From Semisulcospira habei (lineage: Eukaryota; Mollusca; Gastropoda; Semisulcospiridae): a stretch of DNA of 64,000 nt. The translations under genes were made by a program, and so were the position numbers. Every line of letters starts with the position of its first letter. Position 1 is the stretch's first letter. Shown here piece after piece: positions 35,101 through 47,100 of the stretch. Location of the stretch: the NCBI GenBank assembly GCA_036245525.1, contig BTPG01000004.1, positions 156,276,046 through 156,340,045 of the forward strand, given 5' to 3'. The notes beneath the pieces were generated by a model. The model saw nothing but the letters and a program-made list of their open reading frames with translations. It was not told the origin of the DNA and searched no databases.

Positions 35101-38100
35101 AAGTGTGGAGTTCCAGAGAGCTGTCACAAAACACCAAAGTCCGGATTTTCAACTCCAACGTAAAAGCAGTTCTCCTATATGGAGCAGAGACTTGGAGATT
35201 GACAAAAACCGCTGTCAACAGAGTACAGATCTTCATAGAAGAATTTTGAAAATCCACTGGCCAGAGAAGATCAGCAACATCAGACTCTGGGAGAGAACAG
35301 AGCAGATAACAGCAGAGAATGAAATTGGGCGAAGAAGATGGGGATGGATCGGTCACAGTCTGAGAAAGCCAGCTTCCAGTATCACTAGGCAGGCATTGTC
35401 ATGGAATCCCCAGGGAAAGAGGAAAAGAGGTAGGCCGAGAAACTCCTGGCGTCGAGACCTCCAAGCAGACATCAAGAGAATGGGAACCACCTGGAGTAAA
35501 ATCAAAGGAGAAGCACAGGACAGGAGTCGCTGGAGGTCTCTCGTCGATGGCCTATACCCAGGTAGGGGTGACAGGCGTAAGTAAGTAAGTAAGCCTCAGG
35601 TGTTACCTGGAATCCAGGAACCTCCTCGCCTCTGAACAAGCTGGCTTCCGACAGTTCCGCAGCACCGAAGACCAGGTCACTTACTTGGCGCAGGAAGTTG
35701 AAGATGCCTTCCAGGAGCAGAAGCTGGTCTTTGTAGCCTGGATTGATCTTCAGAAGGCTTTTGACAAGGTCTGGAAAGATGGGCTGCTTGTCAAACTGCT
35801 GAGAAAAGGCGTGTCCAGTAACATGTTCCAGTGGATACGCTCCTACCTCTTCAACCGCAGGGCAAGAGTTAGCGTCGACCAGACCAAAAGCAAGAAATTC
35901 CTCCTTCGTCATGGCATCCCGCAAGGTGGAGTCCTCTCACCTACCCTCTTCCTTCTCTTCATCGACGATCTGGTGTCTGAGATGCCCAAGGGAATCAAAG
36001 CTGCCCTATACGCAGACGACCTTGTGATCTGGTGCAAGGAGGAGCATGCAAGTACTGCCACCTACAGAATGCAGCTAGCGGCAGATAAGCTGAATGCATG
36101 GGTGCATCTCCGTCAACAAGGAGAAATCCTCCACCACCCTCTTCACACCGTCCCCAAAGCAGAAAGCTGGAACCATGAAGCTTGGTGGAACCCCTCTTGA
36201 GAGAGGATGAAGAAGCTACCTACCTTGGTGTCACCTTCGACAGACGTCAGACCTGGAAACCACACATTGCACAGGCAGAGGGGAAGGCCCGGCGCAAGCC
36301 GGCCATACTCAGGAAACTGGCAGGCACCACCTGGGGAGCGAACGAGAAAATACTGAAGACAGTATACCAAGGAACAGTCAGGCCCCACCTCGAGTACGGC
36401 TCCACAGCGTGGTCAACCTCAGCCAAGACGAACCTGCAGACCCTCGACCGAGTGCAAAACCAGGCTCTTCGACTCATCACTAGTGCAATGAAATCCACAC
36501 CAATCAAGGAAATGGAGAAGCTGACCACAATCCAACCTCTCAGCCAGATGAGAGAAGCCAAAACCATGGTACAGGCGGAGAAGCTCAGGTGCTTGCCCGA
36601 CCACCCCATGAAGCACAGACTAAGCAACTTCACCAAGAACCGGCTCAAAAGAAGCAGCTTTGTCCATGAGAGCATGCGACTTTCTCGACAGTACAAGGAA
36701 GTCCTTCCACAGCACTCTACCTCTGATCACAAAAGAAGTGGAAAACCATTGGGCAGTGGACAAACCAGACATCCAGATCTGCACCAGTGTCCCACATGCT
36801 GCCTCAGGAGACAGTCAGGATGACACCGTTCGATGGGCACTCACCCTAGCCCTGATCGACGAACAGTACCCAAAGGAGGCATGGATCCACATCTACACTG
36901 ATGGATCAGCAACAAATGCCATTTCCAATGGAGGTGCTGGCATCCTGATCCAGTTCCCAGGGGGACATATAGCCACATCCAGTGTAGCCACCGGCAAACA
37001 CTGCACAAACTACAAAGCAGAAACCAAAGCACTTATGCAGGCCGCCTCCATGGTTCAGAATTCTATCAAGTTGTCTTCTTCTCCGATGCCCTTTCAGTCC
37101 TCCAGGCCCTCGAGAACGACAAACTCACCCAGCTGACCAGAGCTTTGCAGAAGGTCAGACAAACCAGAAGAGTTGTTCTCCAGTGGATACCAGCCCACTG
37201 TGGGGTACCAGGAAATGAAAGGGCTGGCGAAAGGAGGAGCCACAAAAGATCAACAAGAAAACAGTGTTAGCTATAGTGAGCAAAAGACAATCATCAAGGC
37301 ATTGATGAGGCCAAGGTCAAACAGAGACGACTACCACACAATGACCAGAGAGCAGCAAGTCGTCTTGATCAGACTGCGTACCGGCCACAACAGACTGAAC
37401 GCTCACATGAATAATAATAATAATAATAATGAATGGTTCTTGTATAGCGCAAAATCTTTTGCATGAACAGAAAGCTCAAGCTGGCGCCATCACCAACCTG
37501 CGCCTGTGGTCAGGAAGACCAAACAGCGGAACATATTATCCAGAGATGCCCCCTACTGGACGATGAAAGAAAAGAAGTGTGGCCGTCGCCAACTCCACTG
37601 CAGACCAAACTCTATGGCAGTCGAGAAGACCTGGAGAAAACGACGTCATTCATCGCCGGTATAGCCCACTGCGAACAAAAAGAAGAAAGAAGAAGCTAAC
37701 AAGCCGGTTAGGGCGGCCAACTTCTGTCATCGCCCTGAGAGGAAAGCTGCGACGATGACCGACGCATCGAGTGGCCCAGTGCGTCATGTCGCTCCCTTGC
37801 AGACTTCAGGATCTAGCGGAGGCATTGGGCGACCACTTGGCGGCGGTCAACAGAGGTTCTTGTGAAGACTCCCGATGACCAGAGAGAATGAACATCTACT
37901 CCTCCGCCAGTGCTGTGGAGTCTGTTCCGGGCGGTACTGTGCTAGTGGTGGATAAGGCGGTGTGGAGTCTGTTCCGGGCGGTACTGTGCTAGTGGTGGAT
38001 AAGGCGGTGTGGATGCTGTCGGTGGCTCCCCACAGACTACAGACTCCTCCGGCAGTGCTGTGGAGTCTGTTCCGGGCGGTACTGTGCTAGTGGTGGATAA

Positions 38101-41100
38101 GGCGGTGTGGATGCTGTCGGTGGCTCCCCACAGACTACAGACTCCTCCGGCAGTGCTGTGGAGTCTGTTCCGGGCGGTACTGTGCTAGTGGTGGATAAGG
38201 CGGTGTGGATGCTGTCGGTGGCTCCCCACAGACTACAGACTCGGACGTGAGGAAGCGGAAGCGAGGCTTGGACAGGACTGCACCCGGGGTTCGCTTCCCC
38301 CTAGCGGACGCGGGGTTTCATTGAGAGGGTGAAGCCTTCCGTTAGCAAGTGTCTGGAAAACACCTGGGACTTTGCAGCCTCGGTTCCTCGGAGCGTGACA
38401 CGCACGGAGCTAGTGACAGCCTTTATAATGGCGTACCACACCACAGCCTACTCCTTGGCAGAAATCCGCGGCGGCGACGGGATATGAAGGGACGTGCTGT
38501 TGTGACAGGTTCCACGCTTTCCCGTCTTTTGGGATAACACAGCGGTGGAAGGCTCCGCGAGAGGACATTCTTCTGTGGGACCGACTTGGCAGATGATAAG
38601 GCGACAGCACAGGATCCCTTGTCACCTTGGCAGGATTGTCTCCACTCGCTCCAGTCAGTGGTGGTGAGATAGAAGCTTTGGGCTACAGCGCGACTTGGTG
38701 ATGCCCTGCCTAGGAGACCACGGAGATGGGCTGAGACCCTGACGCCCGACAGGTTACAGTAGGCCCTGACGGATCCCGGACCCGGAGATTAGGTGACGTC
38801 TAGTGTCAGCTTTGGCGCGTACTTGTAACTTCGGCCCTGCGCTTGCAACTACTTGGACAGTCGGCCCTCTGGAACCAGATGGCGAAGCGTGGGAGGACCC
38901 GGACTCCTGGCTGACGGATTCCGGGACATCGGAGGCAAGTTCGACGGGGGACCAGCACCCAGATTGCTGCCTAGGCAGGGAGTGCCTGACCGATAACAGC
39001 GGGATAGCAACGGGGGAACATGCAGGCAGATACATCTACTGGCTGGAGTTGATGGCGGTGCAGCTGGTGCTCATCAGATGGAAACAATGGCTTACGCTAC
39101 GGAAGGTACGGGTGCGCTCCAGCTACTCGACAATGGCTTACGATACGGAAGGTACGGTTGCGCTCCGGCTACTCGACAAGGGCTTAAACTACGGAAGGAA
39201 CGGGTGCGCTCCAGCTACTAAAAGGTTGGGGTTTCTTCGTGTAGCACTTCGACTGGTCGTGCAGAGATCAGGCCAGCACTCGTCAAACACGGCGCTTCGG
39301 AGGTCAGCTCAATGTATGCGCAGATTCCCCTTGTGGCAGGGTCAGCGGCAGCGTAAGGAGTGTTACTACACCCGGCTGCCTTCCAACTACTCTACGCGTG
39401 TGAGGAGACTCCGATGTTAGGCCATTCCTACTGTAGTGGAACAGGAAGCTGCTTCCCCTGTCGCCTCCAGACAGTATCCACAAGCCTTTGATGGGCTCCT
39501 TCGAGGAACGGACTCCTTGCGTAGCCAACCACCTTGTATATGAATTTTCCAGTTGGTCTGTTCACCGAAGTCAAGCCGTTGGGGGCGGTTAATCCTTGGT
39601 TGGATAACCTCCTGGGAACAACAGGTGTGGTGGAAGTCATCTTAACCCTTATATTGTTCACCAGAGGGTGACATACGTTCGAATGAGAATAGTTAAAGGG
39701 TAGCTCCGGAGTGGCTTGGCGCCGCTAGGCTTCACGCTAATCCGGGCTAGCCTTCAAGTAAAACCTTTGGGCTATTTTCTTATTTTCTATAGTATAACCT
39801 GTGTATGGCAGGGCACAAATTGAAGCTGTTAGCCTCAGGCGGATATGGGTTAAGATGCGGCAGCTCGTTCCCTCCCTCAGGACTGGTACCAAGGGGCTCC
39901 ACAAGCCCAGGGATGGCATGGGGATTAGGACTTTGTTGGCCTTTCAGCTGGATCACAGTCCTTTCGAGACGCGTGGTGAACCTCTGCCTAAGCTCCGCGT
40001 CCGAGATGATCGCAACCCTGGCAGCAACTGTTTGTACAGACACAGAGCAATTGGCGCAGCACGCTGGGGGATGGACCGTCGGCACTCACACCAAGTGGCT
40101 TCTCGGGTGCGACAGTGGATGTGATTGCAGCGACTCAAGGAGTCCCTGGCAGTACGGATACGAGGGAGAGTGGAGAGTACGGCAGGCCTGATGTGCAGCA
40201 GAGCAACTCTCCCCACAGACCACACTACCCCCATTTTGGCCGAGGTCGTCTAGGGGTTCCCAAGCATATCAGACCCCTCAGCATCGTTCAAATTTACCGG
40301 GTGGCAGTCACTTATTGACACCTAGCACGGACCAGTGCTGGCACAGACCTCTCGGATCGGATCAGATTGAGCACCATCATCGGCAAGACGGCCGGCTTCC
40401 GCTGACAATGCGGGGAGACCTAACAGGAAGACGGTTCGGTACAGCTCTTCACAGACCTTACGTTTTTGGCAAAGAATCGCCTCCCAGCATCGGCGCTCCA
40501 AGTATGGTCCATCCATCCTCTCAGGACAACGGAACACAATGGGGAATCCCACTTACAGGACTCCGTCAGGGCGCTTAAAGCTGAGGTGCAATGAGAAAAA
40601 CCCGCCCAGCGCGTGTTTTAAAAAGACTCTACAGGACCCAGCTTGGGCCCTGCCCCTAAGTGGGTCAAATCGGTTCGTAACACAGTTGACGGAGTTGGCA
40701 ACTGCGTATCCCGAGCTTGCAAAACTCTCGGAAAACGACAGACCACTACCTGTTGCACGGAAAACATCGCGATTAGCAGATCGGACAACAGCAGACGATA
40801 CTGTGACACTTTGAAACTGACCAACAGCCACGGATTTTACGCGTTGGGGACTATGATGGCAGAATGTACGGCTGTACATGCTGTAAGTATGACTTCTGAC
40901 ACTTTGTAGTTGTGAACGAATTTTTTCAACACGTACCTCCAGTCCAATATAAGCTAATATAAATAAATAAAGAAGCATTGTGATGTACAACCAACACAGT
41001 AAATTGGATGAGAGAGACTGACTGACTGACTGACTGAAACTTTATTTATCAAGGATTGAGATATTAGGCGCACAGGCCTTTCTTCCAATCTGTCCTTGCT

Positions 41101-44100
41101 ACATCTACTGACATATAATAACAGGCAAAGCTACATTAAACTCACAAACAACATCGAACTGAAATTAATGCAAATTACGACAACACTACAAACTGCAACA
41201 ATGATTTAACAAAACACACAGGTACCCATACGAAGATGTTTGCACGTGTCATAATATCCGTTTGCGGGAGCCCTCCCCAGACACTCCCATCCGGGGGGCA
41301 CGCCACAAATATACTTTCACTCGAATGACATACTAAGCACATACTAAACACAGAGAGAGAGAGAGAGAGAATCGACTGTTTACATAGATGCCAAAAGATA
41401 CAAGGTCGCCATGGGTCGAGCTGAATTTTAGTAGCTGCCCTTCGTATGGAGAATTTTTTTCGCTGTAGGCCACTCCAGATGAAAAGATATAACAACAAAC
41501 ACAAAACGACAAATAACCCCTCCTTCCTCACCCTTCCGATATCGAATAAAGCTTCAGGCTGTGCTGTGTAACTTACGGATAGCTCGGCCTGGTCCATATC
41601 CAGTGTGCGTCCAGGCAAGACACAAATGGCCTGCTCTGTCCGTCGGGTGGTCGAGTGTCGTCTGCTACTGTTGCTGTCAGTAGAAATATCGCTGGTTTAG
41701 ATCAGTGATCGCGGTTCCCACTCCGCGCTGCATACAGGAAGTGGCCTGTCTTTTTCACGGGAGTTTTGCCAGCACGACAAACGCAGTTGAAAACTGAGTC
41801 AACTGAGTTCCAAACCGGTTTGCCGAAGTTAGCCGAACGTTCACGACAGGGCCCTCGCTGGGTCCTGCAAAGTTTTTTTTAAAACACGTGCGGGGCGGAG
41901 TTTTTTGACTGTTTCTCAGCTTTAAAGTTACCTGCTCAGAACTAAGCCACTAATACAAGGGCGCTTGCGCCTATTCCTGCCCTTGGCTCCGGGCAGACGA
42001 GACATATCTGCGCAGATGATCTGATCCTGGCTCCACTGGGCGATACGGGAGGCACACAAAGAGCTCGCCCCTGCACAAACCAAGATCTTGCGTATCAGGG
42101 CACATGAAGTCAGAGCAGTGGCAACGAGCACCGCCTTTGACCGCAACTGCGCGGTCAGCGACATTGTGGCAGCCATGGGTTGGCGGGCCGAATCTACCTT
42201 CGCCCGCTTCTACCTATGAGATCTATCCGGCCAGCGTGACAACCTGGCCTTACTGGGGGACATAGCAGCAGCACAGCACTCCCTTCCTAGGTAAAGCCTA
42301 GCTAAAATTGTCGGGAGTGGGCGCGTAGGGTGGGACCCTCAATTTATGCGTAGAGGCGCTTGGGTGTGGGACAGGTGGCCCAGGATCTGCGGCACCCTCC
42401 TCCTATTCGCCATTCTTCCAAGTAGTAATGCCGTCAGTAATGATTTTGAGAAAATAAATAAATTTTTCTCTAAAATGTATTTTTTCAAAAAATACTTACC
42501 GATGGCATTACTCAGAGGTCCCTCCCGCCTTCCCCGCTTGCCCCAGTCGAGCTAAGACTCAGAGACTGCCGGGAAACGGTGAGCGCGCCACCAGATAGGG
42601 AGGAGGGGAGGCCACCCTGGGTGTCCTGGTAACGACACCCCTAGTGATTGCCTCCCCTGTGGTAATGTACACAACAAGTTTTTTGGGCTAAAATTGTTAA
42701 GCTAAGCGAAGTATTCCTAGTAGTAATGCCGTCAGTAAGTATTTTTTTAAAAAAATAAAAATTTAGAGAAAAATTTATTTTTCACTGGTCCGGTTTTTAA
42801 GGAGCTGTGCTAATCCAGGTCTTACCATGTTGGATTGGTCCTTAAATATACTCATTTGTTTTTGGTCCTTTGGATCCCAAGTGCTTGCAGTGCTTGGAGA
42901 CCTGTGTCGGGGGAGAAGAGGATCCTGGTGGCTGAAACACTCCACTTTGGCCTTGACTTCTACCTAAACGGGAGGCTAGGAGTACCGGCCTAGTCAATCG
43001 GCTCTTGTCACGTTGAGCCCTATCCCACTGTTGACATGCAGTGATGTACGGAGCACTCTATAGCCTCTGCAGCTAATTAGGTGCTTTACGCCAGTCTTCC
43101 GCTGCATTCAACAATGTGATAGAAGGCAGTGGCTCAGACGGTTCAATCGGGCTTAACCCCCTGAGTATATTTTTCAGGCAGTCTCCATCGTGCGTCAGCT
43201 GGAGACCCAACGACAAATGCATTTTCCCTTGTTGACCCCCAGAAACTTTGCCTCCTGGCTATCGTCGTATCTATATGGATGGGTCAAAGTCTGAGGATGG
43301 GAGAGTGGCTGCGACCGCAGTGTCCTCTCGCCATCCTAGACGCCTATTTTAAGCACCGCCTCCCAGACCATACATCTGTATTTAGTGTAGAACTGCAGGC
43401 GGTTCTGCTGGCTCTCAAGCATGCTTATCGGTCTAGGGAAAGGAACTTCCTGATTCTGTCTGACTCTCTTTCTGCCCTGCAGGCCCTTCAGGGCGCAGGA
43501 ACAGACCACCCACTGCTGGTGCAGATTAGAGAGCTCTACGCAGACTTGATGAAGAAATATTATGACATCATTTTTGTTTGGGTCCCAGGGCATGTGGGCA
43601 TCGAAGGCAACAGGATCGCAGATTCTGCTGCCAACGATGCCTGCAACGACCCTGTCCCTGACGTACAGACTGTTCATAGTGATTGTTAAACCTGTGATTA
43701 GTGCGTACATCGTGAGTGGCAGTCCGAGTGGGACAAAGAAGAAGCTAATAAGCTGCATGAAGCTCTTCCTATGGTGTCGGACAGTCTACCTTACTACTGC
43801 AGCAGCCGCCATGAGGAGACTGTCTTTGATCGGCTCCACATCGGGCACACATATGTTACGCACTCTTATTTACTGAAACAGGAGGAGCATCCATGGTGTT
43901 ATGCCTGCGACGAACAGTATTCTGTTAAACACCGGGGGATGAATATCTATCATACTATAATATGGAAACCAGAAAAAAACCCAAAACTGGCACCAAAGCG
44001 GCACATAGCCGCCGACATTGTCCTTGAGCATGATAGCGACTCCGACTGTGAGGAAGCGATGCCTCAGGCGTCGGCCGTCTTGCCTAAATTTTCTCATTGT

Positions 44101-47100
44101 CCACAGCAAAGTTAAAGATAAGCCTGTTTCCAAGCTGCACCCTTTTCTGGTGGGGGAGACCCTCAGGAGCTGTGTGGCCAGGCCTGAACCCAGCGTCTCA
44201 GGTCTGGTGATTTGCTGGTAGAGTGCCGTACCCGGGCACACTCCAACGGGCTACTGAGGCTCTCCTCTATCGGAGACACTCCAGTGGTGGTCACACCCCA
44301 AAAAACGATGAATTCTTCTAGAGGAGTGATTAAAGATCAAGCATTGGCAGAACTGTCGGAAGATGAACTTGTACAAAACCTTAAGTCGCAGGGGGTGACT
44401 TACGTCGGGCGCTTCGCTTCCAAGCGAGGTAGTTGGGAGATCCGTCGGTGCTTTAAGTGCCAAAAGTATGGCCATGGGCAGAAGACATGCCGCCAGGCAG
44501 AGGCTTCATGTGCCCGTTGCATTAAGCCTGGACAGTCACACTCTGCTGAGTCCTGCACAGCCACCCCCCTGTGTGTGAATTGCCAGGGGGCGCATATGGT
44601 TTCGGACAAGAAATGCCCTAATTGGATATCCGAGTGCAGATTCAGCAGGTGCATGTGGAAAAGGGGATGTCCTTTGCCGTCGCCAAAAAAACTGGTTGAC
44701 AGCCTTGGTGCAGCTGAGGCTGCCCCAAACTCTAGTAACACCTTTGTGTATACATTCAGTGCTGCGGTGGCAGGCAAGCGCCCCACCAAAGATTTCTCAT
44801 GTCAAACCCCAACTTCTTGGTTGGGGGCCAAGACTCGGCTCCTCTCGCCCCTGGAAAGTAACTCTCTTCCAGTGGTGAAGAGGAGCCAGGGAATGCAGAA
44901 GGTGGACGCTACCGGTCCGGTGGCACCGTCTTCTGCTGCCCCTAAGCCTCAGCCGCCACCCAAGCCTGTCAATCTTACTACAAAGGCTTCTGGCCCTGGT
45001 CAGCCTTCTAAGGCCGCTAACTCTAGCGGCAGGAGCGCTGCCCAGGACCAGAGGTCTAAGAAAGCTACGGGACCGCTGTGCGCATGAGCCCAGAAGGGGG
45101 ACACTGATGTCCCCCTTCAAAACAAATATGCTGCATTGTTTGTTGACGACTTTGCTTTGTGCGCACGATGATCTTATATGGGAACAAAACACAGAGAACA
45201 TTGTAAAGAAAGCACAGCAGCGCCTGTATTTTTTGAGAAGGCTGAGGGCTTTTGGTGTGGGCAGAACTGGCATGGAGCACTTCTACCGGGCCGCGATCGA
45301 GAGTGTGTTGACATTCTCGATCGCAGTCTGGTATGGCAGTGCGTCTGCACGGGAAAAACACAGACTCAACCAGACAGCATCCAAAATAGTCGGCAAAGAC
45401 ATGCCAAGCCTTGACAGTGTGTACCAACAGCGGCTGCTTAGACGTGCAGGGCTTATTACATGCGACACTACACACCCAGCTAACGGTCTCTTTAACCTGC
45501 TTCCGTCTGGTCGCCGCTACTCTGCCCTCAAAGCACGGACAAACCGTTTTAGTAACAGTTTTTATCCTAGTGCTGTCCGAGCCCTTTCTGTGTCATAAGC
45601 GTGCGATGATGTGCTCTGTGGGCCGATCATAGAATTTCATTGCCGAGGCCGACTGATGTTTGCGTGAATGACTGAGTGAGTGTGGTATGTGCATGGAATC
45701 ATGTGACCGACCTACAGAGCACTTCGCCCAACCCTTCTGCTATCCCTTTGGCTGCTGGTGGTGTTCGGTTGAGCTGACTCCATGAGTCTCCTCCCCCGGC
45801 AGGGTGCGCCCCTAACGGTTGAGAGAATAGTGTATATTAGTATTAGCCTAGTCTTAAGATATATATTAACCAGTTTTACTTCTAACTGTGATCCCTAAAT
45901 TAGTGACATTTACTCTAAGATATTGTGGTTTCTTCTTAAACGATATACCTTTAATTAATTTCGATTGCCTAGATTAATAGGCGTGTGTGTGTGTGTGGAA
46001 GATGAGCGTGGGTGTGTACGGTATGTATTGGTTTGTGATATTAGTTGCTTAGTTTTAAAGTTTTTACAGGGTGTGTAGGGCATTGGATTTGTGTAATAGA
46101 GTATTGATTGGTTGTTTTCTTGTTTGTGAGTTTTTTTTTTTTTACTGTGATGTTTGTAATTGTAACGACACCAACACACATTCCTATGCTTTATGTTCTT
46201 AAGGCAAATGGCAATAAACAGTATCTTAGGTTGAGGACTTGCGTCTCTTGAGAGGCGCTTGCAGCTGTGTGTTGATCACATCCAGTGGTGGGTTTCTCTC
46301 TCTGGATTCAAGTTCTCGCCCTCCAAGACAGTCTGTGTGCATTTTACTAACCAGACAAATTTTTTTCCAGAACCTAGCCTGAGCATTGCTAGAGTGCCAA
46401 TTAGGGTGGCCGAGGAGGCAAAGTTTTTGGGGGTCATCTTTGACAAAAGACTGACCTTCCGCAACCATATTAATTACCTTGAACCTCTTGTCAGAAGGCC
46501 CTCGACGTTCTTCGTGTCGCTGGTCGTACTGACTGGGGTGCAGACCGCACTGTCTTACTTCAACTGTACCGGGCCCTTGTTTGGTCCAAACTGGATTACG
46601 GCTCTGTGGTAAGCTCAGCTTCCAAGTCTGTTCTACAGCGTCTGAACACAATTCACCATCAAGGTCTGTGAATATGTCAGGGGGCCTTCAGGACGTTTCC
46701 AGTTCCTAGTTTGTATGCCGAGGCAGGGGAACCTTCTCTCAAGCTCCGCCGTATCTGCCTCATGCTCAGCTACGTTTTGAAACTGAAGGTGCATCCAGAC
46801 AATCCTGCCTATGATTGTGTTTTTAAACCGTCGTTTGCAGAGATTTACGATACGCATCCGGGAGCTGTCTGTCCACGTTCCTTCCGTGTCCGACCTCATC
46901 TGCAGGTGGCTGGAGTGGACCTGGACAAAGTTTCGGAATCTCTGCAACACATCACTCCACCCTGGCTATTACCAGTTCCTGACATCTTGCTGGACTTGAC
47001 CGCCCACAAGAAGGACTCTACTCCACCAGCCAACAGAGCCTCAATGAACTCCTTTCAAGTTTTCCTGGCTATGTCGTATCTATATGGATGGGTCAAAGTC

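Larger units (their letters stand above)
31464..37694 (+). mobile_element. I-like non-LTR retrotransposon, full length, split by an RTE-like copy
   Basis: Target duplication gctaacaagccg is at 31452-31463 and 37695-37706. The 5' UTR is 31464-31843, then endonuclease, reverse transcriptase, RNase H and a Cys/His C-terminus, and a GAAGAAAGAAGAA tail. The body is interrupted by a complete insertion at 33650-35592. After 37706 there is only a weak resemblance to DIRS sequence (ggccaacttc), so the site was probably inside DIRS copy 2. Confidence 0.88.
31844..37695 (+). pseudogene. I-like endonuclease / reverse transcriptase / RNase H polyprotein, frameshifted
   Basis: The start at 31844 gives a basic Arg/Thr leader, then the AP-type endonuclease: [12 protein letters not shown] (Asn), CCIQEMHL (Glu), [13 protein letters not shown] and [10 protein letters not shown] (Asp-His). 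Reverse transcriptase blocks are [11 protein letters not shown] and [20 protein letters not shown] before the insertion, and [40 protein letters not shown] and LYADDLVIW after it. RNase H has [18 protein letters not shown] and [15 protein letters not shown]. The end has [17 protein letters not shown]. Frameshifts lie near 32390, 36110, 36730, 37080 and 37220, and a 56 bp insertion interrupts it at 37411, so it is dead. Confidence 0.85.
38244..42785 (+). mobile_element. DIRS-like retrotransposon, copy 3, decayed, plus strand
   Basis: The 3' end at 42300-42785 has the same mirrored layout as copies 1 and 2: edge words taatgccgtcagtaatg, aatacttaccgatggcatt and tagtaatgccgtcagtaag with AT-rich inverted segments. 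The recombinase C-terminus lies at 41930-42290. Upstream remnants are an RNase H-like [20 protein letters not shown] (38990-39090) and a recombinase N-terminus with [10 protein letters not shown] (40158-40190). A 1.35 kb inverted-repeat element (40575-41925) and a family B palindrome interrupt it. It belongs to a different subfamily from copy 1. Confidence 0.7.
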
